This document shows positions 17,206 to 26,094 of a DNA stretch of 64,000 nucleotides, piece after piece. The position numbers were made by a program, and so were the translations under genes. Below the pieces are notes generated by a model that was given only the letters and a program-made list of their open reading frames with translations, searched no databases and had not been told where the DNA came from. This DNA is from Bradyrhizobium guangzhouense (GTDB taxonomy: Bacteria > Pseudomonadota > Alphaproteobacteria > Rhizobiales > Xanthobacteraceae), in assembly GCF_004114955.1 (NCBI RefSeq), contig NZ_CP030053.1, positions 5,332,001 through 5,396,000 of the forward strand, given 5' to 3'. Position 1 is the first letter of the stretch. Each line of letters begins with the position of its first letter.

Positions 17206-18039
17206 TTGGACCGACGCACGGCGCGCGATCGCGGTCGCCAGGGCGGCCGTCCAAACAGCTCCGCACCCGCCGAGTCCGACGCAATTCTGGTGAGGCGCAA
17301 TACCATCGCAGAGCAGATCCATGCCCTCCTGCGCCGCGACATCATCTGCGGTCGCCTGTCGCCACGCGCCGGCTTGACCGATCAGGAATTGGTCCAACGC
17401 TTTCGCGTATCGCGAACGCCAATCCGGGAGGCCATGATCAAGCTCGCCGATGAAGGCCTGGTCGAGATATTTCCGCAATACGGCTCGTTCGTCGCACCGA
17501 TCAAGCTCGCCGAGGTCTTGGACAGCCAATTCGTGCGCGAGACGCTGGAATGCGCCGCGGTCGAAAAGGCGATCGCGCAGATGGATTCGAGGCAAGCCGA
17601 TGACCTGAAGGCTCATCTCGATCGCCAGCGCGCATTGCAGCGAAGCGGCGACGAGGAGGGCTTTATCCGCGCCGACGAGGCCATGCATGCCCGGATTTTT
17701 TCGATCGCCGGCCATCCGACGGCCTGGCAGTTTGTGGCCGGCGCCAAGGCACAGATGGACCGCGTGCGCTATCTCGCCATGACGATCCTGCACAAACAAC
17801 CATCCGTCATCGCCCAGCACGCCCTCATCATCGACGGGCTCTGCGCCCGGGATCGCGAGGGCGCTGTCGCGGCCATGCGCACCCACACGCGGGGAATTCT
17901 GAAGACCATCGAGATTCTCAAGGATGGGAAGTACGACTATTTCGCCGAAGAGGACGGACATCCGCAGCCGCGGCGCGAAGCACTCGATCAAGAAGCCCGG
18001 AAGCGGCCGCGGAAAGTACAAGCCGACAACTTGCCATAA
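17206..18039 (+). CDS. GntR-family transcriptional regulator (FCD subfamily)
   Basis: A 277-residue protein. The N-terminal winged helix spans residues about 30-95 (QRFRVSRTPIREAMIKL is the recognition helix region). It is followed by an FCD ligand-binding domain with RADEAMHARIF and HTRGIL, which carry likely metal-binding Asp/His residues. A TTG start at 17206 is supported by GGAGG at 17196-17200; a short overlapping ATG frame at 17193 is out of frame. An AT-rich stretch TAATATACT lies about 40 bases upstream. It probably represses the adjacent ABC importer operon in response to the imported acid or amine. Confidence 0.85.
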   Translation: MDRRTARDRGRQGGRPNSSAPAESDAILVRRNTIAEQIHALLRRDIICGRLSPRAGLTDQELVQRFRVSRTPIREAMIKLADEGLVEIFPQYGSFVAPIKLAEVLDSQFVRETLECAAVEKAIAQMDSRQADDLKAHLDRQRALQRSGDEEGFIRADEAMHARIFSIAGHPTAWQFVAGAKAQMDRVRYLAMTILHKQPSVIAQHALIIDGLCARDREGAVAAMRTHTRGILKTIEILKDGKYDYFAEEDGHPQPRREALDQEARKRPRKVQADNLP

Positions 18040-18089
18040 GCATCGCGCAAGACAATTGCGCGCCAATTCAAGAGGGAGAGAGAACGGCC

Positions 18090-19271
18090 ATGACATTCGC
18101 ACCCACTCGCCGCAACGTCGTCGCGGGCCTCGCCGGCTCGTTCGCCTTCAACGGTCGCGCTTTCGCGGCGTCTCCGCCGCTGCCCTCCTCCCCCGTATCC
18201 TTGAACATCGTCGACGTGGCCGGCAATTTGGCCTTGACGCAGAAGGCGATCGAGGCCTACCGCGCCAAGAAGCCCGGTCTCGTCTCCAGGATCACCTTCA
18301 CCAAGGCGCCGGCGCCGGAGCTGCCCGGCAAAATCAAGGCGCAACAGGACGCTGGCCGGGTCGACATTGACGGCGTGCTGACCGGCATCGATGCGCTCTC
18401 GGCGGGAGTCGACCAGAACCTCTGGATTCCGACCGTGAAGGACTACGCGGACAAGCTGCCGAAGCTTGACGATATCTATCTGCCGGGCGCGCGCGCCATG
18501 CAGGGGCTCGCGGCCGATCAGGGCGTTTGCATTGTGTTCTGTCCAGCAGGCCCCGTGATGGAATACATGCCCGAGAAGGTGAAGCAGGTGCCGGGCACGG
18601 CCGAGGAGTTGCTGGCCTGGGCCAAGGCCAATCCCAACCGATTCATGTACGCACGTCCCGCCAACTCGGGTCCGGGCCGCATCTTCATGATGGGGCTTCC
18701 CTACATCCTCGGGGACAAAGACCCGAAGGATCCGAAGGACGGCTGGGACAAGACATGGTCCTTCCTCAAGGAGCTTGGGCAAAACGTCGAATATTATCCC
18801 GCCGGTACGGGCGCGGTGATGAAGGAACTCGGCGAAGGCTCGCGCGACATGATCCCCTCACAGATGGGCTGGGACATCAACCCGCGTGCGCTCGGCGTCG
18901 TGCCGAAGGAAGCAAAGGTCTTCTTCCTGAAAGGCTTCCACTGGGTTCTCGACGCCCACTATCTGTGTATCCCCAAGGGCGTCAGCCCTGACAAGCTCGC
19001 GGTGCTGCTCGATCTTCTCAACTATCTGCTCGGCAAGGACGCGCAGGCCACCACCTACGACACCGGCTATTTTTATCCAGGACCCGCGGTGAAGGATGTC
19101 ACGCTGGCGATGGCGCCACAGGACAGCCAAGACGTCATCAAGGAATTCGGTCGCGCGGAATACGAGGCCGCGATCACTGGCAACCCACAGGAGCTGCCGC
19201 TGACACCCGATAAGCTCGTCTACGCCTTCGGTCGCTGGGATGAGCAGATCGGCGCCCAAAAGAAGAAATGA
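18090..19271 (+). CDS. ABC transporter periplasmic substrate-binding protein, PotD/Fbp-like, likely Tat-exported
   Basis: A 393-residue protein with a twin-arginine signal (TRRNVVAGLAGSFAF, cleavage near FAA at about residue 29). The body resembles family 1 extracellular binding proteins, with SLNIVDVAGNLALTQKAIEAY at the mature N-terminus. It would capture the substrate in the periplasm for the ATPase and permeases that follow. It starts 50 bases after the regulator, with GGGAGAGAGAAC before the ATG. The ligand could be a polyamine, an iron complex or an organic acid; it is not determinable here. Confidence 0.8.
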   Translation: MTFAPTRRNVVAGLAGSFAFNGRAFAASPPLPSSPVSLNIVDVAGNLALTQKAIEAYRAKKPGLVSRITFTKAPAPELPGKIKAQQDAGRVDIDGVLTGIDALSAGVDQNLWIPTVKDYADKLPKLDDIYLPGARAMQGLAADQGVCIVFCPAGPVMEYMPEKVKQVPGTAEELLAWAKANPNRFMYARPANSGPGRIFMMGLPYILGDKDPKDPKDGWDKTWSFLKELGQNVEYYPAGTGAVMKELGEGSRDMIPSQMGWDINPRALGVVPKEAKVFFLKGFHWVLDAHYLCIPKGVSPDKLAVLLDLLNYLLGKDAQATTYDTGYFYPGPAVKDVTLAMAPQDSQDVIKEFGRAEYEAAITGNPQELPLTPDKLVYAFGRWDEQIGAQKKK

Positions 19272-19337
19272 CGCGGGGTGGCCTGCCTTCATGGCCCTCG
19301 GATGAGAGCAGCCTGGTTCTCCTGGAGTTCTTGATAC

Positions 19338-20405
19338 ATGTCGATTGCAGGACGTGACTTCCGCGAGCTCCGGCTGGAGGACCTGAATCGCAGCTTTGGC
19401 ATGCTGAACGCCCTCAAGGGCGTCAGCCTGAGCGTCAAACGCGGCGAGTTCATTGCACTCCTCGGCCCGTCCGGATGCGGCAAGTCGACCGCACTCAACT
19501 GCCTCGCAGGCCTGCTCACGCTGAGCGGCGGCAGCATCTGGCTCGACCAGACCCGGATCGACCGGCTCAAGCCGGAAGAGCGCGGCTTCGGCATGGTGTT
19601 CCAGAACTATGCGCTGTTTCCGCATATGACGGTCCGCCGCAACATCGGCTTCGGGCTCACAATGCAACGCAGGCCGAAGGAGGAGATCGCGCGCAAGGTC
19701 GAGGAAGCCCTTGCCATCGTCCGCCTCAGCCAGCAGGGCGACAAGCTGCCGGGTCAGCTTTCGGGCGGTCAGCAACAGCGCGTGGCGATCGCCCGTGCCA
19801 TCGTGATCGAACCGCCGCTGGTCTTGATGGATGAGCCGCTGTCCAACCTGGATGCAAAGCTGCGACTGGAAATGCGCTCGGAAATCCGCCGCATCCATGA
19901 CCTGATCGGCTCGGCCACGATCTATGTCACCCACGACCAGGAGGAGGCGCTCTCGCTGGCCGACCGGATCGTCGTGATGCGCGACGGCACGGTGCGCCAG
20001 GTCGGCACGCCGGCGGAGCTCTATGGCCGGCCGGCGCATGCCGATGTTGCGGAGTTCATGGGCTATCGCAACGTGCTGCCTGCGCGCGTGCTCGACGGCA
20101 GCGGCAGCGGTTGCATTCAAGTGTCTGTCGGCGGCGCTGCGCTCGAAGGGATGGCCGTCGAACAACGCCCCGCCGATCAGGCGATCGTTGCCGTTCGGCC
20201 CGACGATCTCAGGCCCGCCAGCGACGGGCCGGTCGCCGCGATTGTTGAGAGCACGCAGTACCACGGACGCGAATTCTACTGCTCCGGACGTGCGAGCGAC
20301 GGTACCGAGCTCTATTTCTGCTCACCGCAACCAGTCCGGAAGGGCGAGCGGGTGCTCCTGGCCGCCGATCCGGCCCGGGTGCTGATCTATGCGGGCACAC
20401 CATGA
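19338..20405 (+). CDS. ABC transporter ATPase, PotA-like
   Basis: A 355-residue ATPase: Walker A GPSGCGKST (about residue 45), Q-loop VFQNYALFPHMTV, signature LSGGQQQR, Walker B VLMDEPLSNLD and switch H (VTHDQEEALSLADR). A C-terminal TOBE domain (residues about 275-355) matches the polyamine/iron/maltose importer class. It energises the two permeases; its TGA overlaps the next ATG (ATGA, 20402-20405). Confidence 0.9.
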   Translation: MSIAGRDFRELRLEDLNRSFGMLNALKGVSLSVKRGEFIALLGPSGCGKSTALNCLAGLLTLSGGSIWLDQTRIDRLKPEERGFGMVFQNYALFPHMTVRRNIGFGLTMQRRPKEEIARKVEEALAIVRLSQQGDKLPGQLSGGQQQRVAIARAIVIEPPLVLMDEPLSNLDAKLRLEMRSEIRRIHDLIGSATIYVTHDQEEALSLADRIVVMRDGTVRQVGTPAELYGRPAHADVAEFMGYRNVLPARVLDGSGSGCIQVSVGGAALEGMAVEQRPADQAIVAVRPDDLRPASDGPVAAIVESTQYHGREFYCSGRASDGTELYFCSPQPVRKGERVLLAADPARVLIYAGTP

Positions 20406-21328
20406 CCCATACTGCCGATCGACTGGCGCGCGCCGCGCAAGAGAGTACTCGTGAACGCACTCCCTGGCGCGTCCGGCTTGCGCTCCATGACATCGACGGC
20501 ATCACCCTCCTGGTGGTGCCTGCGGTGCTTTTTGTGCTCGGTCTCTTCGTCTATCCGTTCCTCTATGGTTTGGTGTTGTCATTCAAGCCGCGTGCCGGGG
20601 ACTTCCTCGCCAACTACAGAAAATTCTTCTCCGACCCGTTCCTCTACGACACTATTTTCGCGACATTGCGGCTCGCGCTGCCGGCGACCATCATCAACGT
20701 ACTGGTTTCGATTCCGGTCGCGCTTCGCGTGCGCAAGCTGCACCGCCGGCGGCTGTTGACGACAATCCTCGTCATCCCGATCACGCTCGGCACGGTATTG
20801 ATCGCCGAGGGCCTGCTCAACTATCTCGGTCCGCAGGGCTGGCTGAATCGCACGCTGATGCTGTTCGGCGTGATCAGCGCGCCGCTGCGGCTCGTGCACA
20901 ACTACACCGGCGTGATGATCTCCCTGATTCTGTCCGGCTTCCCCTTCACCTTTCTGTTGACCCTCTCTTACATCACCGGGATCGATGCCTCGCTCGAGCA
21001 GGCCGCCGCAACGCTCGGGGCCACGGCCCGAGCGCGCTTCCGCCATATTGTGCTGCCGCTGCTGGTGCAGGGGCTCGCCGTCAACTTCTGCCTCTCCTTC
21101 GTTCAAACGTTTTCGGTGTTTCCGTCGGCGGTGCTGCTGGGGGCGCCGGCCGGCGATACAAGAGTGATCTCGATCGCTGCCTATCAGGCCGCCTACGAGC
21201 AATACGACGCGTCCATGGCCGCGGCGATCGCGATGATCATGGGCTTCGTGCAACTCACCGTCGTCGTGCTGGCACTCGCGGGGCGCAACCTGTTCTACCG
21301 TGGCGCGGCGGGTGGCGGAAAGGGCTAA
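20402..21328 (+). CDS. ABC transporter permease 1 (PotB-like)
   Basis: A 308-residue inner-membrane protein with about six hydrophobic segments. The EAA loop (EQAAATLGATARARFRHIVLPLL, about residues 199-221) is where the ATPase docks. Together with the next gene it forms the heterodimeric channel. The 4-base overlap with the ATPase indicates translational coupling. Confidence 0.88.
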   Translation: MTHTADRLARAAQESTRERTPWRVRLALHDIDGITLLVVPAVLFVLGLFVYPFLYGLVLSFKPRAGDFLANYRKFFSDPFLYDTIFATLRLALPATIINVLVSIPVALRVRKLHRRRLLTTILVIPITLGTVLIAEGLLNYLGPQGWLNRTLMLFGVISAPLRLVHNYTGVMISLILSGFPFTFLLTLSYITGIDASLEQAAATLGATARARFRHIVLPLLVQGLAVNFCLSFVQTFSVFPSAVLLGAPAGDTRVISIAAYQAAYEQYDASMAAAIAMIMGFVQLTVVVLALAGRNLFYRGAAGGGKG

Positions 21329-21334
21329 CGGGCA

Positions 21335-22177
21335 ATGGGCCAGGACAAGACCGTCTCCGAGCGACTGTGGGCACTGGCGATCTGGGCAGCCGTCATCTTC
21401 TTCATCGTCAACTTCATGGCGATGATTGCGACGGTCGTGATAAACTCCTTCGGCACGCGATGGCTCGGAACGTGGTTGCCGGCCGGCTACACGGTTCGCT
21501 GGTATCGCTCGGCGTGGGACGAATTTCAGCTCGGCGACGTGTTGATCACCACGTTCCAGGTCGTTGGCGCTGTGGTGCTGTTATCAGGACTGTTCGGCGT
21601 GCCTGCAGCCTATGCGCTGGCCCGCCGCAACTTCCCCGGCAAGCAGTTCGTCATGCTGTTGTTTCTGCTCCCCCTGATGATCCCGCCGATCACGTTCGGC
21701 ATTCCGCTCGCGACCGTGCTCTATCAGCTCGGCGCCGGCGGAACACTTTGGGGCGTCATCATTGCCAACCTCGTGCCGACAGTGCCTTTCGTCATCCTGG
21801 TGATGATCCCATTCATCGAGCAAATCGACCCGCGTATCGAGTCCGCGGCCCGCGTGTTCGGCGCCGGGACGGGGCAGTTGTTTGTTTACGTCCTGGTTCC
21901 GCTGCTCGCGCCGGGCATTCTGGCAGCGCTGCTACTGGTACTGGTACGCACGATCGCGATGTTCGAGTTGACTTTCTTTACCGCCGGGCCCGATAGCCAG
22001 ACGCTGGTTGTCGCGCTTTACTACGCCGTCTATGCCGCCGGTGTGAGGGCGGGCCAGTCGATCGACGCGATGGCGGTCATCTACATGATCACCACGCTGA
22101 TCTGGCTCCTGATCGCGCTACGTTTCGTCGATCCCACCCAGATGGTCGCCCGCGCCAAGCAGGAAGCAGCGAGGTAA
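21335..22177 (+). CDS. ABC transporter permease 2 (PotC-like)
   Basis: A 280-residue inner-membrane protein with about six hydrophobic segments. The EAA-type loop reads ESAARVFGAGTGQLFVYVLVPLL (about residues 169-191). It starts 6 bases after the first permease ends. It completes a five-gene set of regulator, binding protein, ATPase and two permeases. A 35-codon frame with its own ribosome site follows 1 base later. Confidence 0.88.
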   Translation: MGQDKTVSERLWALAIWAAVIFFIVNFMAMIATVVINSFGTRWLGTWLPAGYTVRWYRSAWDEFQLGDVLITTFQVVGAVVLLSGLFGVPAAYALARRNFPGKQFVMLLFLLPLMIPPITFGIPLATVLYQLGAGGTLWGVIIANLVPTVPFVILVMIPFIEQIDPRIESAARVFGAGTGQLFVYVLVPLLAPGILAALLLVLVRTIAMFELTFFTAGPDSQTLVVALYYAVYAAGVRAGQSIDAMAVIYMITTLIWLLIALRFVDPTQMVARAKQEAAR

Positions 22178-22178
22178 G

Positions 22179-22286
22179 ATGATAAAAATATCCACCGCGC
22201 TGTTGCGAGCTCGCCGCGGGCTTCGCGCCAAGTGGGTCCGGGCCGTGGAGAACGACCGCACGCTGGCCTGGCAGCGCGCTCTTTAG
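22179..22286 (+). CDS. Possible 35-aa small protein at the end of the ABC operon
   Basis: The ATG at 22179 is one base after the permease stop; GAGG at 22171-22174 is suitably placed upstream. The 35 codons read MIKISTALLRARRGLRAKW and end in WQRAL, a basic, amphipathic sequence with Trp, unlike random GC-rich frame. It could be a small operon protein or the tail of a lost gene at the island's edge. Without homologues no function can be given. Confidence 0.3.
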   Translation: MIKISTALLRARRGLRAKWVRAVENDRTLAWQRAL

Positions 22287-22349
22287 GCCGCTTCAAGACT
22301 GATATGCTCACCGAGCCACTGGCGGCACGCAATGTTCGAGCTCACGGTC

Positions 22350-22424
22350 TGGCTGGGGCGGGAGGGATCGAACCTCCGAATGGCGGAATCAAAATCCGCT
22401 GCCTTACCGCTTGGCTACGCCCCA
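22350..22424 (-). tRNA. tRNA-Gln(TTG)
   Basis: On the minus strand the acceptor TGGGGCG pairs with CGCCCCA, followed by discriminator G and an encoded CCA. The D arm (GCCAAGCGGTAAGGC) and the anticodon arm GCGGA-TTTTGAT-TCCGC with anticodon TTG are intact, as is the T arm GGAGG-TTCGATC-CCTCC. Length is 75 bases including CCA. Its 3' end faces the ABC island and is partly duplicated at 16984-17012. Confidence 0.95.
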
Positions 22425-22670
22425 TCAGGCGACGACGGGAACGGCGGACGAGCAGGCCGCCGCAGATTCCCTTCGGTCGCTGCCGGTCTATAGGGTGCGG
22501 CGCGGCATTTCAACCGCCTGGAGGCGCAAAATACCACCGACCGGGGCGCGGTCGCGCCACACCTTGATATAGGCGGTGGTAAAGGCCCGATGCGGTCCCG
22601 TATCGCGCCCATTGAGGCCTCCGCCATTTCATGGGAATACGGCGGCAAACCTGTCTACCGGGAGTGAGCC

Positions 22671-24449
22671 ATGACCTACCGCGCGCCGATCTCTGACATG
22701 CTGCTGTCGCTCAACCATGGCGCCGGCCTCAAGGCCGCATTGGACGCCGGCCATTATGGCGATTTCGACGCCGACATCGCCGCCGCCGTGCTGGAAGAGG
22801 CCGGCAAGTTCGCAACCGATGTGCTGGCGCCGCTGAACAAGGTCGGCGACGAGCACGGCATCAAGCTCGATGCCGGCAAGGTGACGACCGCGCCGGGCTG
22901 GCCGGACGCCTACAAGCGCTGGACCGAGGGCGGCTGGAACGCGGTCTCGGGCCCGGAAGATTTTGGCGGCCAGGGCCTGCCGCTGGCGATCAACGCCGCC
23001 TGCACCGAGATCTGGAGCGCCTCCAACGTCGCGTTCGGCCTCTGTCCGCTGCTGACGGCATCCGCGATCGAGGCGCTGGACGCGCATGGCAGCGACGAGC
23101 TGAAAAAGATCTATCTGGAAAAGCTCGTCACCGGCGAATGGACCGGCACGATGCAGCTGACCGAATCGCAGGCCGGCTCCGATGTCGGCGCATTGCGCAC
23201 CCGCGCCGAAAAGCAGGCGGACGGCACCTATCGCATCAAGGGGACGAAGATCTTCATCACCTATGGCGAGCACGACATGACCGACAACATCGTGCATTTC
23301 GTGCTGGCGCGCCTGCCCGATGCGCCCGCGGGCACCAAGGGGATCTCGCTGTTCCTGGTACCGAAGTTCATGGTCAATGCCGACGGCTCGCTTGGCGCAC
23401 GCAACGACATCTTTGCCTCGGGCGTCGAGCACAAGCTCGGCATGCACGCCTCCCCCACCTGCACCATGACCATGGGCGACCATGGCGGCGCCATCGGATT
23501 CCTGATCGGCGAAGAGAACCAGGGCATGCGCTGCATGTTCACGATGATGAACCAGGCCCGTCTCGGCGTCGGTCTCGAAGGCGTCGGCGTCGCCGATCGC
23601 GCCTATCAGCTGGCGCTGTCCTATGCGCAGGAGCGCAAGCAGGGCCGCGCCGTCGGCAAGAAGGGCGATGGCTCGGATGCGATCTTCGTCCATCCCGACG
23701 TCAAGCGCATGCTGATGCGGATGCGGGCTCAGACCGCGGCCGCGCGTACCATCTGCTACGCGACCGCGGTCGCACTCGACGTCTCCATGCGCGCCAAGGA
23801 CCCGAAGGTGCGCGCCGATGCCGCCGCACGCGCGGCGCTGCTGACGCCGATGGCGAAGGGCTATTCCACCGATATCGGCAACGAGGTGGCCTATCTCGGC
23901 GTGCAGATCCATGGCGGCATGGGCTTCATCGAGGAGACCGGCGCCGCGCAGCATTATCGCGATGCGCGCATCACCGCGATCTATGAGGGCACCAACGGCA
24001 TCCAGGCGATCGACCTCGTCACCCGCAAGCTTGCCGCCAATGGCGGCGCGTCGGTGTGGGCGCTGCTCGATGAGCTCGCCGCCACGGTCAAGCAGGTCGA
24101 GGCCTCCAACGATCCCGCCTTCGGCACCACCGGCGTGAAACTGCGCGAGGCGCTGGAGGCCTTGAGGCGCACCAGCAAATGGCTGCTCGAACGCGTCACG
24201 TCGGCGCCGAACGAGGCGCTCGCGGGCGCGACGCCCTATCTGCAGCAGTTCGGCGCCACGCTCGGTGGCTGCATGCTGGCCTCCGAGGCGCTGGCCGCGA
24301 AGAGTGACGGTGTGGCGGATGCGCAGCGCTACGTCTCGCTCGCGCGCTTCTTCGCCGAGAACATCACCGTGCAGGCCGGTGCGCTCGAGCGCACCGTGAC
24401 GGAAAGCGCGGAGTCGGTCGCGGCGGCGGATGCGGTGTTGCTGGGGTAA
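22671..24449 (+). CDS. Acyl-CoA dehydrogenase (long, 592-aa FadE/DmdC-like type)
   Basis: A 592-residue flavoenzyme for the first step of beta-oxidation or a related acyl-CoA desaturation. Visible are FAD-binding MQLTESQAGSDVGALRT (about residue 157) and IKGTKIFITYGEHD, a central insert, the catalytic glutamate in YEGTNGIQAIDL (about residue 437), and a C-terminal extension of about 130 residues typical of the larger subfamily. It resembles a 3-methylmercaptopropionyl-CoA or long-chain enzyme; specificity is unproven. The ATG at 22671 follows CGGGAGTGAGCC. Confidence 0.88.
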   Translation: MTYRAPISDMLLSLNHGAGLKAALDAGHYGDFDADIAAAVLEEAGKFATDVLAPLNKVGDEHGIKLDAGKVTTAPGWPDAYKRWTEGGWNAVSGPEDFGGQGLPLAINAACTEIWSASNVAFGLCPLLTASAIEALDAHGSDELKKIYLEKLVTGEWTGTMQLTESQAGSDVGALRTRAEKQADGTYRIKGTKIFITYGEHDMTDNIVHFVLARLPDAPAGTKGISLFLVPKFMVNADGSLGARNDIFASGVEHKLGMHASPTCTMTMGDHGGAIGFLIGEENQGMRCMFTMMNQARLGVGLEGVGVADRAYQLALSYAQERKQGRAVGKKGDGSDAIFVHPDVKRMLMRMRAQTAAARTICYATAVALDVSMRAKDPKVRADAAARAALLTPMAKGYSTDIGNEVAYLGVQIHGGMGFIEETGAAQHYRDARITAIYEGTNGIQAIDLVTRKLAANGGASVWALLDELAATVKQVEASNDPAFGTTGVKLREALEALRRTSKWLLERVTSAPNEALAGATPYLQQFGATLGGCMLASEALAAKSDGVADAQRYVSLARFFAENITVQAGALERTVTESAESVAAADAVLLG

Positions 24450-24473
24450 GATGCTTGCCGAGAGCGTCGATGC

Positions 24474-24561
24474 GTAGGGTGGGTTGGCCGTAGGCGTAAC
24501 CCACCACTTGTGCCGCCGCGTATAGAGAAGAGGTGGATTACGCTTCGCTAATCCACCCTAC
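24474..24561. repeat. GTAGGGTGG/CCACCCTAC element, medium copy
   Basis: An 88-base element with ends GTAGGGTGGGTTGG (24474) and CTAATCCACCCTAC (24548-24561), and an internal GTAACCCACC/GGTGGATTAC pair. It overlaps the 3' end of the minus-strand MFS gene, giving its last residues (SRVD) and its TAG stop. Confidence 0.75.
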
Positions 24562-25792
24562 TGGCCGCGACCTCCGCCCTCTTCCCAGGCCGCCACAGCA
24601 CGATGCCGGCCGCGACGACGTCGAGCGCCACGCATATCGCAAATGCCATGGTGTAATCGCCGCTCACGCTGCGCACGAGGCCGACGATGCCCGGACCGAA
24701 CGCGCTGACGATGCCGCTGATCGAGGTCCCGAGGCCCATCGCGGCCGCGAACGCCGCACTGCCGATCTCGCGCTGGATGATCAGGGGCGGAAACGTGATC
24801 ATGTTGCCGATCGAGAAGCCATAGACGGCGCAGCACAGCAGCAGCACGATCGGGTTCTGGCTTTGCAGGAGCACGAGCAGCGCCGCCGCCTGGCTCACCA
24901 TCGACACCGCGCAGGCGTGCCGCGGATCGAGCCGATCGACGAACAGGCCGAGCGTGAGCCGGCCGACCACCGCCATGGCCGCCATGATGGTGACGGCGAG
25001 GCCCGCACTGGCGCGGCCGACCAATGGTTCGAGAAACGTCACCTGGTGGATGATGAATCCCATCTGCGCCAGCAGCGCGATCGCGATCGGCAGCACCATG
25101 GTCCAGAATGATGCGTTCGCAAGCAGCGCCCGGCGCGAATGACGCGCGCCCTTGCCGCCGCCTGAAGCGGCTCCTGCTGCATGCAGCGGCCCATCGACCG
25201 GCCAGCCGGTGAAGACGACAACCACCGGCAACACCAGCACCACCATCACGACGGTCGCCGCCAGCATGGCCGAGCGGAAGCCGATGCTGGTGCTCAGCGC
25301 CAGCAGAACCGGAACGAGAATGATGCCGCCGCAGGTGGCGCCGTTGAAGGCGAGGCTGAGCGCGAGCCCGCGCCGTCGCTCGAACCAGGAGTTCAGCACG
25401 GTGGCGATCACCACCGAGCCCATTCCGGTCCAGCCGACCGACATCAGCGCATAGGCAAGATAGAGCTGCCAGGGCAACCGCATCAGCCCCAGCAGCGCGG
25501 TCGATGCACCAAGCGCCGCAAGCCCGCACAGGATCAGCGCGCGCAGCCCGATGCGGACGAGCAGATCATCGGTAAAGATCACGAGGACGGCGCTCAGCAG
25601 GAACGAGAAGGTGCTGGCAGAGGACACCAGCGTGCCGGGCCAGCCATGGGCGCGCTGGAGCTCGACGAGATACACGCCCTGGCCGTAGAGGCCAAAGCCG
25701 AACATGAAGAAGGCCATCAGGAAACAGGCCAGCACCACGCGCCAGCCGCGGTAGCGCAGCGAGGACTCGTCAACCACCGTTGCGGCGATCAT
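24548..25792 (-). CDS. MFS transporter (OFA/monocarboxylate-like)
   Basis: A 414-residue membrane protein with about 12 hydrophobic segments, starting MIAATVVDESSLRYRGWRVV. The opening pattern 'RGWRVVLACFLMAFFMFGFG' and the HGWPGTLVS loop resemble oxalate/formate-type and monocarboxylate MFS carriers; the substrate is not known. A TTG at 25798 (two codons earlier) is an alternative start. The last four codons and the stop lie within the palindromic repeat, so the C-terminus may have been shortened or replaced by it. Confidence 0.82.
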   Translation of the reverse strand: MIAATVVDESSLRYRGWRVVLACFLMAFFMFGFGLYGQGVYLVELQRAHGWPGTLVSSASTFSFLLSAVLVIFTDDLLVRIGLRALILCGLAALGASTALLGLMRLPWQLYLAYALMSVGWTGMGSVVIATVLNSWFERRRGLALSLAFNGATCGGIILVPVLLALSTSIGFRSAMLAATVVMVVLVLPVVVVFTGWPVDGPLHAAGAASGGGKGARHSRRALLANASFWTMVLPIAIALLAQMGFIIHQVTFLEPLVGRASAGLAVTIMAAMAVVGRLTLGLFVDRLDPRHACAVSMVSQAAALLVLLQSQNPIVLLLCCAVYGFSIGNMITFPPLIIQREIGSAAFAAAMGLGTSISGIVSAFGPGIVGLVRSVSGDYTMAFAICVALDVVAAGIVLWRPGKRAEVAASRVD

Positions 25793-26094
25793 CGTCAAAT
25801 GTCAGCCTCATGAACGAGACGGCTGATCGTGACGCACAACCACCGGTTTTTCAAATGAAACATTGTAGCCAATTGTTGCAATGCGCAAATCGTCGCAGGA
25901 GGCGCGATGCACCCGTCACGCCGGTTATTGCATCACCCCGTGCTGCCGCGGGTGTGCGGGTGTCATGCAACCACTCAATGGCATCACTGCCGAAATGATT
26001 GAGAGGCAGGATTGGCACGCCTGCGGGATCATGTAGGCTGAGCTCTGATAGGACTCGCCGACGGCAGGCGCCGCGGCGACCGCAGGGAGTGCTC
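25793..26094. other. Intergenic, 302 bases, no gene
   Basis: This lies between divergent MFS and enoyl-CoA hydratase genes and must hold both promoters. An ATTGGCACGCCT string at 26011-26022, followed by ATCATGTA, also occurs upstream of the MFS gene at 1957-1982. No palindrome or small gene stands out. GCAGGGAGT at 26082-26090 is the ribosome site of the next gene. Confidence 0.5.
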
